DNA of 64,000 nucleotides. Source: Clostridia bacterium. Its GTDB lineage: Bacteria > Bacillota > Clostridia > Oscillospirales > Acutalibacteraceae. Numbering within the stretch: the first letter of the stretch is position 1; each line of letters begins with the position of its first letter. A program made the translations under genes and the position numbers. Under the pieces are notes generated by a model. The model did no database searches, had not been told where the DNA came from, and worked only from the letters and a program-made list of their open reading frames with translations. The stretch is from positions 62,001-126,000 of the forward strand of contig JAFRUO010000029.1 of the NCBI GenBank assembly GCA_017438845.1, written 5' to 3'. Positions 45,219 through 53,696 of the stretch are shown in pieces.

Positions 45219-46832
45219 TTACTTGCCTTCGTTGAGAACAGCGAAGTTTTCCTTGTTTGCTTTATAAAGGTTTTTAAAGACCTTGTAGTTTCTGTCATAA
45301 ACCGCCTTGTTAGCAAAGTTGGGCTTAAAGCTCTTTGTGGCGGGGATAAGCTTCTTTGCGTCGGTTATGTCACTGATAAGACCGACGCCTACGGCGATAA
45401 CGATTGCCGCGCCGACTGCGCCGATATTCTGCGGAGAGTCAACGGTTTCAATTGTTTTGCCCGTGATGTCGGCAAGCATCTGACAGGTGATGTCGGAAAG
45501 CGCGCCGCCGCCGACAAAGCGAACCGTATCGGAGGTCTTGATTTTCTTGTCCTGAGCTTCAAGGAACCAGCGAAGATGGAAGCAAACGCCCTCGCTGACG
45601 GCTCTGATAAGCTCTGATTTCCCCGTGTCAAGGCTGATATTAAAGAACATACCTCTTGACTTTGAGTCCTCAAACGGACAGCGGTTACCGTGAAGCCACG
45701 GGGTAAAGATTACGCCGTTTGAGCCTGCGGGTACGGTGTCGACAACCGCCATCATATAGTCGTAAAGGTTGGTGTAAACCTTTTCAAAATCGCCTTTTGA
45801 ATGACGCAGGTTATGCGTTTTGTCGAGGTAGATTTCAATTTCATCAAGCGCAAGATGGTCCTTAACCCACTCAACGCACTTGCCTGCGGTTTCAAGCTCG
45901 GCAAAATAGTTGTAATAGCCGTCCTTAACGCCGACTGCGCCGGCAATCATGGCGTTGGTATCAACGGTAGGCTTGTCAATAACGGTTGAAGCCCAGCCGG
46001 AGGTACCCTGATAAATATGAGTGTCGCCGAGCTCAACTGCGCCTGCGCCGACTCCGATTAGAGAAGCGTCGCTGCCGCCGCCGAATACGGGAGTTCCCTC
46101 CTCAAGTCCGAGCTCCTCGGCAGCCTTTTTGGTCAAAGTGCCGACCTTGTCGGTTGACTTGACTATCTTTGCAAGGTGGTTGGTGTCAATGCCTATCATC
46201 TTACACATCTGCTGACTCCAGCACTTGTTTTTAATGTCGTAAATCATTGTGGCAAAGGCTGAGTCGTGAGTCATAACGAACTCGCCTGTCATTCTTACAA
46301 TAAGAGCCTCCTTAACGTCAAGCCATTTGTAAACACGCTTGAAAATTTCGGGCTCATTGTCCTGCACCCACTTGTATTTCCAAACCGGGTCCTTAACGCT
46401 CAGAGGAGCCGCACCCGTGCATTTAAGGGATTCGAGCACCTTAAAAAGGTTGCCGCCTGCAATCTGCGGTCCGCCGCCGAAAACAGCCTTCATCTGGTCG
46501 CCTGCACGCTGGTCCATATAGCTGAAGGCTCTGCGGACGTGCCTGCCGTCCTTGTCAACAAGCACAACGCCCTGCGCCTGAGAGCAGAAGGAAATACCCG
46601 AAATGTCCTTGGGGTCGACTTTGGATTTCTTGATAACCTCCTTAGCAGAAGAGCACATAGCCTCCCACCATTCGTCGGGGTCCTGCTCGGCTCCGCCGTT
46701 AGGCATAACGTAAAGCTTGTAGCCCTCGCTTTTGGAAGCCAAAAGCTCAATTTTGTCGGAAACTGCGAAAACGCAGGTCTTAACGCCCGTAGTACCGATA
46801 TCAAACGCGATTACATAAGTAGGGTTTACCAT
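45219..46832 (-). CDS. FGGY-family carbohydrate kinase, xylulokinase-like
   Basis: 537 residues. Phosphate-1 loop FDIGTTGVKTCVF (residues 10-22), the catalytic Asp region in THDSAFATMIYD (about 190), FGGGSDASLIGVGAGAV, and the adenosine motif VRFVGGGALSDITCQMLADITG (about 440). It phosphorylates a sugar or polyol, xylulose being the first guess; the family is too broad to fix the substrate. GGAGGAGAT precedes the ATG, and the TetR gene ends only 16 bases upstream, so both are one operon. Confidence 0.85.
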   Translation of the reverse strand: MVNPTYVIAFDIGTTGVKTCVFAVSDKIELLASKSEGYKLYVMPNGGAEQDPDEWWEAMCSSAKEVIKKSKVDPKDISGISFCSQAQGVVLVDKDGRHVRRAFSYMDQRAGDQMKAVFGGGPQIAGGNLFKVLESLKCTGAAPLSVKDPVWKYKWVQDNEPEIFKRVYKWLDVKEALIVRMTGEFVMTHDSAFATMIYDIKNKCWSQQMCKMIGIDTNHLAKIVKSTDKVGTLTKKAAEELGLEEGTPVFGGGSDASLIGVGAGAVELGDTHIYQGTSGWASTVIDKPTVDTNAMIAGAVGVKDGYYNYFAELETAGKCVEWVKDHLALDEIEIYLDKTHNLRHSKGDFEKVYTNLYDYMMAVVDTVPAGSNGVIFTPWLHGNRCPFEDSKSRGMFFNISLDTGKSELIRAVSEGVCFHLRWFLEAQDKKIKTSDTVRFVGGGALSDITCQMLADITGKTIETVDSPQNIGAVGAAIVIAVGVGLISDITDAKKLIPATKSFKPNFANKAVYDRNYKVFKNLYKANKENFAVLNEGK

Positions 46833-46848
46833 ATTTATCTCCTCCGAA

Positions 46849-47502
46849 TTATTTTTTGAAAGCCGATTTAATAAACTTTAAGCACTGCTCAACCACAAAG
46901 TCGTCACGCTGAGGCGTGTCGTTGCCCGTATAGATTTTAAAGCGCTCCTTGTAATAGTCGCAGGCGTAGGAAAACTGCAGGTTCATAAAGATGTTGTCGA
47001 GCAGATACGCCGCGAAGGCAGAGTCAATATCCTCCCTGACGTCGCCCGTCTTTTTTCCCTGCTCGATTGCAAGGCGGTAGATTCGCGCAGTCATGCTTTC
47101 CATTTCGTAGGCAAACTGTGAGGCGAAACGAGGGTTGTTCTCGCTTGTCATAACATTGTAAAGCTTTACGAGAAGCACGTTTTCCTTTGAGCTTTTCTGA
47201 ATAGTCCTGATAATTTTTTCAACCTTCAGCAATATGTCCTCGTCGCTTTGAGCAAGGTTTAAAAGCAACTCCTCCATAGAGGAAATGCTGTACTGAACTA
47301 TCGTCAGAAACAGGTCCTGCTTGTTTTCAAAGTACTTGTAAAGCGAGCCGACGCTGACCTCGGCTTTTTTGGCAATGCTGTTGATATTGCCGTTTTCAAA
47401 GCCCTTCATGGCAAACTCCATGGTAGCGGCGTTGATAATTCGCTCTCTTTTTTCCTTTGAAATATTGTCAAAGGTCGGTTTATGATGCTTTTGCAGATCC
47501 AT
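46849..47502 (-). CDS. TetR/AcrR-family transcriptional regulator
   Basis: 217 residues. The helix-turn-helix is at about 18-65: RERIINAATMEFAMKGFENG, INSIAKKAEVSVGSLYKYFENKQDLF in two parts. The C-terminal ligand domain is not diagnostic. It lies first in an operon with the FGGY kinase, so it may sense a sugar phosphate or related metabolite and control the pair. A short dyad TTGT-CTT-ACAA at 47550-47560 overlaps its promoter. Confidence 0.87.
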   Translation of the reverse strand: MDLQKHHKPTFDNISKEKRERIINAATMEFAMKGFENGNINSIAKKAEVSVGSLYKYFENKQDLFLTIVQYSISSMEELLLNLAQSDEDILLKVEKIIRTIQKSSKENVLLVKLYNVMTSENNPRFASQFAYEMESMTARIYRLAIEQGKKTGDVREDIDSAFAAYLLDNIFMNLQFSYACDYYKERFKIYTGNDTPQRDDFVVEQCLKFIKSAFKK

Positions 47503-47530
47503 GCTGTCACCTGCCTTTTTTATCCTTTTT

Positions 47531-47560
47531 ATTTTACCATAAAACCAAATTGTCTTACAA
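47531..47560 (-). promoter_or_regulatory. Promoter of the TetR-kinase operon with overlapping dyad
   Basis: On the - strand TTGTAA (47555-47560), 18-base spacer, TAAAAT (47531-47536) with TGG before the -10. The dyad TTGT-N3-ACAA (47550-47560) covers the -35. Confidence 0.5.
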
Positions 47561-47686
47561 GGAAAAACTGCCCTGTCGGGCGCATTTCTACATAATGGTG
47601 AATATCAGTTCATTTATTTGTGAAAAATGACTATTGAAAAGGTGAATATTTGTTGTTCCTCACGACAGCAAACCGACCTTCTCCGA

Positions 47687-47826
47687 CAAAAGCCAACCGC
47701 CGCAACAGAACGAGCTGCCGCGGCGGTCGGTATAGGAAAGATGAATGAAGAAGATCTAAATTGTAACGGACTGAATTGGAGCCTTGCGTGAAAACAGCTA
47801 TTCACACATAACCGTCTCTGTGCTCC
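47687..47826 (-). repeat. Dispersed noncoding repeat, copy 2
   Basis: Core 47715-47812 differs from copy 1 (34072-34169) at one of 98 positions. The GC-rich hairpin is ACCGCCGC / GCGGCGGT with a different loop, so the stem rather than the sequence is preserved. The short + strand frame 47741-47791 reads MNEEDLNCNGLNWSLA. On the - strand the element follows the sigma/anti-sigma operon and reaches into the last codons of the small frame at 47798-47893. The rest of 47503-47908 holds the TetR promoter and that frame only. Confidence 0.8.
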
Positions 47827-47893
47827 ATGAACTCAAGTTAAGTAAAACTAAAAATATAGCTATAATCACCAGAGATACTGTTCGTTTTTTCAT
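47798..47893 (-). pseudogene. Truncated secreted-protein gene (signal peptide only)
   Basis: A 31-codon frame with AAGGAG 4 bases before its ATG, 16 bases after the anti-sigma stop. It begins MKKRTVSLVIIAIFLVLL, a typical signal peptide, and ends at a TAG inside repeat copy 2. It looks like the 5' stub of the third gene of the ECF operon, cut off by arrival of the repeat. A genuine small secreted peptide is the alternative. Confidence 0.5.
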
Positions 47894-47908
47894 AAGACTC
47901 CTTACTGT

Positions 47909-48709
47909 TTAATCCAATTCCATATCATGAATACCATTCACATTTGCGGTTTGAACATAGTCAAGTTTCTCAAGGACAGCAATTGCATCTAAAACCTCTT
48001 GTTTTCCCGGATTAGTTAAATAGAGTGTCAGAATTGGACGAAAAGCAGGATTGTCCCTGTTCTTGCCCGAATGATCCTCAACAGATTTCAAGCTTACGCC
48101 GGGAAAATCGTCAACAGTAAACACTTTATCTGCGCTGAATGCTGAACGCTTAATCATTACCAAAATACAATCTTCAGTATAATTGTCTTCCAAAGTTGCA
48201 CAACAATAAAACTTTTCATCATTTTTGATTTTTTCATCTATGAGCATTTGCTCCTCAACAGTAAGAGTGCCGTCATGCATTTTTTTGGAAAGAATATAGT
48301 TTTCGGAGTTTAATATGTCCTGTGACCTTGTCGGGGGTTCTGTTTTATTTGCCGAACTTTCCTGCTTGTTTTCTTGTTCGGTAACAACCTCGGTTGGTTT
48401 TTCAACCTCTTTCTCATTTACCTTTTGATTGTCTGCTATATTGTTTACTTTCTTTGCTGCTTCGGTTGTTGCTGTTCTGACAGTAACCTGCTCATGGGTG
48501 ATTTCATTTCTTTCGTCGCTTTTAATTCTGTCTTTAAGCATAAAGCTCGTTCCTGCAACAGCTACTATTGCAAAAACGGCAACAAGACCTGCAAGAGTAC
48601 GCTTGCGCCTGCTTCTCTGCGCCGAAACTGCCGAAGCAACCTTCAGCTTTGTCTTTTCCTTAACCTCCTCATTCGGTTCCGAGGAATTAATATAATCATT
48701 GTAGTTCAT
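47909..48709 (-). CDS. Putative anti-sigma factor, single-pass membrane protein
   Basis: 266 residues from ATG 48709, with AAGGAGA upstream. The first 40 residues are cytosolic and charged, a membrane helix spans about 38-60 (TLAGLVAVFAIVAVAGTSFML), and the rest is extracytoplasmic, with a Glu/Lys/Thr-rich linker to about 135. No zinc-binding anti-sigma motif is seen. It overlaps the ECF sigma gene by 14 bases, the standard layout of sigma and cognate anti-sigma. The outer domain is not recognised. Confidence 0.7.
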   Translation of the reverse strand: MNYNDYINSSEPNEEVKEKTKLKVASAVSAQRSRRKRTLAGLVAVFAIVAVAGTSFMLKDRIKSDERNEITHEQVTVRTATTEAAKKVNNIADNQKVNEKEVEKPTEVVTEQENKQESSANKTEPPTRSQDILNSENYILSKKMHDGTLTVEEQMLIDEKIKNDEKFYCCATLEDNYTEDCILVMIKRSAFSADKVFTVDDFPGVSLKSVEDHSGKNRDNPAFRPILTLYLTNPGKQEVLDAIAVLEKLDYVQTANVNGIHDMELD

Positions 48710-49205
48710 ATTCTTTCTCCTTTTCAAGATTTGTTCGGAGGGTTTGTCTTGCCCTGCTCAGAACGGATTTAACTGTGTTTTCCTTCATTTTGAGAATCTC
48801 GGATATTTCGCTTATTTTGTAGCCCTCATAATAGTGAAGATATATGCAGGTTCTCTGCTCCGGGCTGAGCTTTTTAAGCTCACGCTCAAAGTCAATCTGC
48901 ATTTCGCTGTCCTTTTCAAACGTCTGTTCTCCGACGGTGCCGTCAAAAAGCTCCGTTTCCCTCGACTTCGGCGAGGTAAGACGGTTTTTACAGCAGTTAA
49001 CGGTAACACGGATAAGCCACGCCTTTTCGTGCTCGCCGTCCTTAAAGCGCTTGTTCCCCGTAAAAAGCTTTACGAACACCTCCTGAACAACATCCTCTGC
49101 AGCGTCTGCGTCCAGAAGATACTGGTTAGCCGTGCGAAAAAGCAGCTTTGAGTACCTTTGATATTTTTCTTCAAATTCGTTTTCGTTAAACGCGCGTTTT
49201 TTCAA
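48696..49205 (-). CDS. ECF-type RNA polymerase sigma factor
   Basis: 169 residues from a TTG start at 49205 with AGGGGAG 8 bases upstream (the nearby ATG frame closes at once). Region 2 is at about 12-75 (LLFRTANQYLLDADAAEDVVQ, FKDGEHEKAWLIRVT), and region 4 at about 110-160 (LSPEQRTCIYLHYYEGYKIS, KENTVKSVLSRAR). It probably directs its own promoter and envelope-related genes. The membrane anti-sigma gene overlaps its 3' end. Confidence 0.9.
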   Translation of the reverse strand: MKKRAFNENEFEEKYQRYSKLLFRTANQYLLDADAAEDVVQEVFVKLFTGNKRFKDGEHEKAWLIRVTVNCCKNRLTSPKSRETELFDGTVGEQTFEKDSEMQIDFERELKKLSPEQRTCIYLHYYEGYKISEISEILKMKENTVKSVLSRARQTLRTNLEKEKEYELQ

Positions 49206-49226
49206 AGCATCAACTCCCCTCTGTTA

Positions 49227-49257
49227 TATACACAATTCAGAAGGCAAAAAGGTTGCA
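49227..49257 (-). promoter_or_regulatory. Candidate ECF-sigma autoregulated promoter
   Basis: On the - strand TGCAACC (49251-49257) carries the AAC core common in ECF -35 elements, and GTGTATA lies 18 bases on (49227-49233). It is about 20 bases upstream of the sigma start codon. Promoter class is inferred. Confidence 0.4.
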
Positions 49258-49355
49258 TTAATCAGCGATTTTCTTTTTTATTATATCAAATATTTCCATA
49301 TAATCACAGCCGCCGAAGCAAAGAAGCCTTTCTTAATAAAAAATATATTTTCTTT

Positions 49356-49384
49356 TTGATATAATGCGTGTATTATGATATACT
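49356..49384 (+). promoter_or_regulatory. Sigma-A promoter of the GH3 gene
   Basis: TTGATA (49356-49361), 17-base spacer, TATACT (49379-49384) with TGA before the -10. The leader is only about 17 bases. Confidence 0.6.
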
Positions 49385-49407
49385 GTGCTTATAAAAGGAG
49401 GCGTACT

Positions 49408-51840
49408 ATGAAGCTTATTAACAAAATCATCCGCAAGGTCACCGCAAGCGAGCTTGCTCAGGCGACAGTCGGCGGTATAATCGAGGGCGAAACAGACGCT
49501 CATTTTGCCGCACTGATAAGGCAGGCGGGCTCGGACGGGTGCGTACTGCTTAAAAACAATGACGGTGTTCTTCCGTTTAATAAAAACGACAATGTCGCAG
49601 TTTTCGGCAGAGTTCAGAACGACTGGTTTTATGTCGGCAACGGCTCGGGCGGCGATGTCTGCGTGCCTTACAGGACAAGCCTTATAGAGGGAATTGAAAA
49701 AAACAGCTCCTTCAAAATTAATCAGGGGCTTAAAATAATATATAGAAAGTGGTCGGCGGACAAGAAAAACATTGTTGACCCGGGCTTCTGGGCGCACTGG
49801 CCGAGATTTTACCCCGAAATGCCTTTGAGCCGTGAAACCGTAAAGCGCTCTGCACAGCTTAGCAACAAGGCGCTTGTGGTTATCGGTCGCAGTGCCGGCG
49901 AGGACAGAGAAAATGTGCTTGAAAAAGGCAGCTTTTTCCTCACAAAGCAGGAAAAGAATATGCTCGACAAGGTCACTGCAGAGTTTGACAAGGTGGTACT
50001 GCTGCTTAACATAGGCTCGGTTATCGACTTTTCGGAAATTGAAGGCTACGGCGACAAGATAAGCTCCGTCATGATAGTCTGGCAGGGCGGTATGGAAAGC
50101 GGCAATTCGGTTGCGGACGTGCTTTCGGGCAAGGTTTCCCCGAGCGGCAGACTTACCGACACCGTTGCAAAAAAATATGAGGATTACCCCAGCTCGGACA
50201 ACTTCGGAAGCAAAGGAAAGAATTATTACAAAGAGGACATTTTTGTAGGCTACAGGTATTTTGAAACCTTTGCGCCCGAAAAGGTGCTTTATGAATTCGG
50301 CTTCGGTCTTTCGTACACGGACTTTGAAACTAAAAAGCTTTCCGCAAAGCGTGAAGGCAGGAATGTCAGCATTACTCTCAGCGTGACAAACACAGGCTCG
50401 GTTTCGGGAAAAGAGGTCGTTCAGCTTTATGCGGAATGTCCGCAGGGCGTTCTCGGCAAGCCTGCAAGGGTGCTTGTCGACTTTAAAAAGACTTCACTGT
50501 TAGAGCCCGGTCAAAGTGAGAAAATCGAATTTTGCGTTCCGCAGTACAGCTATGCTTCATACGACGACAGCGGCGTTACGGGCAACCTGAACTGCTATGT
50601 GCTTGAAAAGGGCAAATACAGCTTTTATTGCGGCACAAGCGTAAGAAAGTGCGAAAAGGTTTTAAGCTACACACTCGCCGACGACACCGTTATTGAGCGC
50701 CTCAGCGAACAGCTTGCAATAAAGCCCGAGGACGAGTTTGAACGCATACACGCTTCCGCTACGGGCTACGGAGCGCCGCTTATGAAAAATGAGGGCGTGC
50801 CTGTCAGAAGAGTTAATTTAAAGGACAGAATTTCATCCGCTCTGCCCGAGGGTAAAAAAATCACCGGGGACAAAGGCATAAAGCTTTCCGACGTAAAAAA
50901 AGGAAAGGCGACACTCGACAGTTTTGTTGCTCAGCTCAGCCTTAACGAGCTTGAGAGCATTACCAGAGGTGAGGGCATGATGAACTCAGCCCACGGCGCA
51001 AAGGGTAACGCAGGTATTTTTGCAGGCGTTTCGGACTCACTGAGAGAAAAGGGCATTCCGCCTATTACCACAACCGACGGTCCGTCAGGCATCAGATTGC
51101 TGAGCTCCTGCTCTCTCCTCCCCTGCGGCACTGCGCTTGCCTGCACCTGGGACACAGAGCTTGTTGGGGAGCTTTTCACCGAGATGGGAAAGGAAATGGT
51201 GTCAAGAGGCAGCGACGTGCTCCTGGCTCCCGGTATGAACATACACCGCAGTCACCTCTGCGGCAGAAACTTCGAATACTATTCCGAGGATCCTTTGATT
51301 ACGGGAAAAATTGCCGCCGCAACGGTAAACGGAATACAGTCGCAGGGCGTTTCGGCGTGCCCGAAGCACTTTGCCTGTAACAATCAGGAATACAGCCGAA
51401 TTTACACGGACTCAATTGTTTCCCAGAGGGCGCTCAGAGAAATCTATTTAAAGGGCTTTGAAATCTGCGTTAAGGAAGCCGCGCCAAAGTGCATTATGAC
51501 GAGCTATAACAAGATTAACGGAGTATGGAGCCACTACAACTACGAGCTTTGCACTGAAATTCTGAGAAAAGAGTGGGGCTACGGCGGTATGGTTATGACC
51601 GACTGGTGGATGAGATATGCCCCGAGTCCGGAGTTTCCAAATGTAAACGGCAACGCTTACAGGGTAAGGGCGCAGGTTGACGTGCTTATGCCCGGTGCGA
51701 GAACAGCGGTAAGCAAGACCGCCGAGAACGACGGCACCCTGCTTTCAAGCTACGGCGAGGAGGGCGGAATTACGCTCGGTGAAATCCAAAGAAGTGCAAA
51801 GAATGTGCTGAATTTTGCATTGAACAGTAACAGAATATAA
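49408..51840 (+). CDS. Glycoside hydrolase family 3, swapped domain order
   Basis: 810 residues from ATG 49408 (GGAGG upstream). The order is inverted relative to common GH3 enzymes: the alpha/beta sandwich comes first (GCVLLKNNDGVLPF at about 43, FVGYRYFETF and EFGFGLSYTDF at about 280-310), then a fibronectin III-like module (SVTNTGSVSGKEVVQLY), then the catalytic barrel (TTDGPSGIR, APGMNIHRSHLCGRNFEYYSEDP, ACPKHFACNNQE). The nucleophile Asp is in GGMVMTDWW, about residue 730. Ruminal beta-glucosidases with this order are known. No signal peptide, so it acts on imported oligosaccharides; beta-glucosidase or xylosidase activity is the default guess. Confidence 0.88.
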   Translation: MKLINKIIRKVTASELAQATVGGIIEGETDAHFAALIRQAGSDGCVLLKNNDGVLPFNKNDNVAVFGRVQNDWFYVGNGSGGDVCVPYRTSLIEGIEKNSSFKINQGLKIIYRKWSADKKNIVDPGFWAHWPRFYPEMPLSRETVKRSAQLSNKALVVIGRSAGEDRENVLEKGSFFLTKQEKNMLDKVTAEFDKVVLLLNIGSVIDFSEIEGYGDKISSVMIVWQGGMESGNSVADVLSGKVSPSGRLTDTVAKKYEDYPSSDNFGSKGKNYYKEDIFVGYRYFETFAPEKVLYEFGFGLSYTDFETKKLSAKREGRNVSITLSVTNTGSVSGKEVVQLYAECPQGVLGKPARVLVDFKKTSLLEPGQSEKIEFCVPQYSYASYDDSGVTGNLNCYVLEKGKYSFYCGTSVRKCEKVLSYTLADDTVIERLSEQLAIKPEDEFERIHASATGYGAPLMKNEGVPVRRVNLKDRISSALPEGKKITGDKGIKLSDVKKGKATLDSFVAQLSLNELESITRGEGMMNSAHGAKGNAGIFAGVSDSLREKGIPPITTTDGPSGIRLLSSCSLLPCGTALACTWDTELVGELFTEMGKEMVSRGSDVLLAPGMNIHRSHLCGRNFEYYSEDPLITGKIAAATVNGIQSQGVSACPKHFACNNQEYSRIYTDSIVSQRALREIYLKGFEICVKEAAPKCIMTSYNKINGVWSHYNYELCTEILRKEWGYGGMVMTDWWMRYAPSPEFPNVNGNAYRVRAQVDVLMPGARTAVSKTAENDGTLLSSYGEEGGITLGEIQRSAKNVLNFALNSNRI

Positions 51841-51857
51841 TTTAAGGCATAAAAAAG

Positions 51858-51888
51858 CACCCGATTCCAAACGGAGTCGGGTGTTTTC
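51858..51888. terminator. Bidirectional terminator between GH3 and trpB2
   Basis: CACCCGATTCC / GGAGTCGGGTG with loop AAAC and one wobble, TTTT-C-TT on the right, A-run on the left. Confidence 0.8.
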
Positions 51889-51899
51889 TTTAAAATAAA

Positions 51900-53273
51900 T
51901 CAGTCAACCTTGGGAAGCTTTGCTCTGTACTTTTCAAGCTCTTCGTCGGTGGGGATATAGTCGTCCATCTTGCCGTCGTGGAACTTTTCATATGCAACCA
52001 TATCGAAATAGCCCGTGCCGGTAAGACCGAATACGATAGTCTTTTCCTCGCCTGTTTCCTTGCACTTGAGTGCTTCGTCAATCGCAACTCTGATAGCGTG
52101 TGAGCTTTCGGGTGCGGGAAGAATGCCCTCAACCCTTGCGAACTGCTCGGCAGCCTCAAAGACCTTTGTCTGCTCAACGGAAACAGCCTTCATAAGTCCG
52201 TCGTCATAAAGCTGAGAAAGTATGGGGCTCATGCCGTGATAACGGAGTCCGCCTGCGTGGTTTGCAGAGGGAATAAAGTCAGAACCGAGAGTATACATCT
52301 TAGCAAGCGGGCAAACCATGCCAGTGTCGGCAAAGTCGTATGCATAAACGCCTCTTGTAAAGCTCGGACAGCTTGCAGGCTCAACTGCGATAATCTCATA
52401 GTCCGCTTCGCCTCTGAGCTTTTCGCCCATAAAGGGTGAAATAAGTCCGCCGAGGTTTGAGCCGCCGCCTGCACAGCCGATTATCATATCTGGCTTGATG
52501 CCGTACTTGTCAAGAGCCGCCTTGGTTTCAAGACCGATAACCGACTGATGAAGAAGTACCTGATTGAGGACGGAGCCGAGAACATATCTGTAGCCGGGAT
52601 TCTTAACGGCAACCTCAACCGCTTCGCTGATTGCACAGCCAAGTGAGCCTGTCGTGCCGGGATGCTCGGCGTTAATCTTTTTGCCGATTTCGGTTTCCAT
52701 TGACGGAGAGGGAGTTACGCTTGCGCCGTAAACCCTCATAACCTCACGTCTGAAGGGCTTCTGCTCGTAAGAAACCTTTACCATATATACCTTACAGTCA
52801 AGTCCGAAGTATGAGCAAGCCATTGAAAGAGCCGTGCCCCACTGTCCTGCTCCGGTCTCGGTGGTAACGCCCTTGAGGCCCTGCTTCTTGGCGTAATATG
52901 CCTGAGCGATAGCGGAATTAAGCTTGTGTGAGCCTGAGGTGTTGTTGCCTTCAAACTTGTAATAAATCTTTGCGGGTGTGCCGAGCTTCTCCTCAAGGCA
53001 ATATGCTCTTACAAGCGGAGAAGGTCTGTACATTTTGTAAAATTCCCTGATTTCCTCGGGGATTTCAATATAAGCGTTGTCGTTGTCAAGCTCCTGCGCT
53101 ACAAGGTCGGCGCAGAATACGCCGCCGAGCTCCTCAGCCGTCATAGGCTCGTGTGTGCCAGGGTTAAGAAGCGGAGCCGGTTTGTTTTTCATATCTGCAC
53201 GGACATTGTACCATGCCTTCGGCATCTCGCTTTCTTCAAGATAAATCTTGTAGGGTATTTTGTTTTCTGACAT
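51900..53273 (-). CDS. trpB: Tryptophan synthase beta chain, TrpB2 type
   Basis: 457 residues, the length of TrpB2 (about 450) rather than TrpB1 (about 400). The PLP Lys is in NTSGSHKLNSAIAQAYY (about 117), Glu/Gly in TETGAGQWGTAL (about 140), the phosphate loop in GCAGGGSNLGG (about 265), and the C-terminal Ser-Gly region in GLTGTGYFD. It joins indole with serine to make tryptophan. No trpA lies nearby, so it may salvage free indole. A tryptophan-specifying T-box in its leader supports a genuine tryptophan role. GAAGGAGG precedes the ATG. Confidence 0.92.
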   Translation of the reverse strand: MSENKIPYKIYLEESEMPKAWYNVRADMKNKPAPLLNPGTHEPMTAEELGGVFCADLVAQELDNDNAYIEIPEEIREFYKMYRPSPLVRAYCLEEKLGTPAKIYYKFEGNNTSGSHKLNSAIAQAYYAKKQGLKGVTTETGAGQWGTALSMACSYFGLDCKVYMVKVSYEQKPFRREVMRVYGASVTPSPSMETEIGKKINAEHPGTTGSLGCAISEAVEVAVKNPGYRYVLGSVLNQVLLHQSVIGLETKAALDKYGIKPDMIIGCAGGGSNLGGLISPFMGEKLRGEADYEIIAVEPASCPSFTRGVYAYDFADTGMVCPLAKMYTLGSDFIPSANHAGGLRYHGMSPILSQLYDDGLMKAVSVEQTKVFEAAEQFARVEGILPAPESSHAIRVAIDEALKCKETGEEKTIVFGLTGTGYFDMVAYEKFHDGKMDDYIPTDEELEKYRAKLPKVD

Positions 53274-53347
53274 AGTATTTTCCTCCTTCTGGAAAAATTA
53301 ATATTTTAAGAATCTGCTTTGCCGTGCAAGACAGAAACTTATGTGCT

Positions 53348-53614
53348 AAATAAAAAACCTGTCCCATAAAATGGGACAGGATAAATTACCTGCGGTGCCA
53401 CCCAAGTTGGCGAAAATCGCCCTCTCTGCCTCATACTGTCATATGAGCTGTACTGTAACGGGTACACCCCGTCGGTTACTACTTGCTTTCGCTTTCGGCC
53501 GCCCTCATAAGTCCATTCACCGGTTACTCCCCTGCCGCATTTCCACTGCCAGCGGCTCTCTGTGAGCTTCGTAAAGGGTTACTACTCTTAATCATTGGTT
53601 TGACGTGTCGTCTT
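53348..53614 (-). promoter_or_regulatory. T-box riboswitch, tryptophan specifier
   Basis: On the - strand the T-box sequence GGGTGGCACCGCAGG (53388-53403) precedes a terminator stem CCTGTCCCAT/ATGGGACAGG (53358-53380) and TTTTTT. Stem I upstream has the AGTAGTAA and GGCAGTGG-type segments, and the specifier loop reads GTGAA-TGG-AC with TGG, Trp, at 53513-53515. A promoter TTGACA (53644-53649), 17-base spacer, TATTTT lies before it. Uncharged tRNA-Trp should stabilise the antiterminator and switch on trpB2. Confidence 0.9.
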
Positions 53615-53696
53615 TTTTATAAAATATCACTATTCTTTTTGTTTGTCAACAAAAATTGCGAAAAAACACATATTTTTTCAAGCTGACGATTACGGG

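Noticed and set aside
47614..47805. 63-codon frame on the - strand within repeat copy 2
   Set aside because: It reads through the GC hairpin, lacks a ribosome binding site, and the equivalent frame in copy 1 diverges outside the core; it is a by-product of the repeat.
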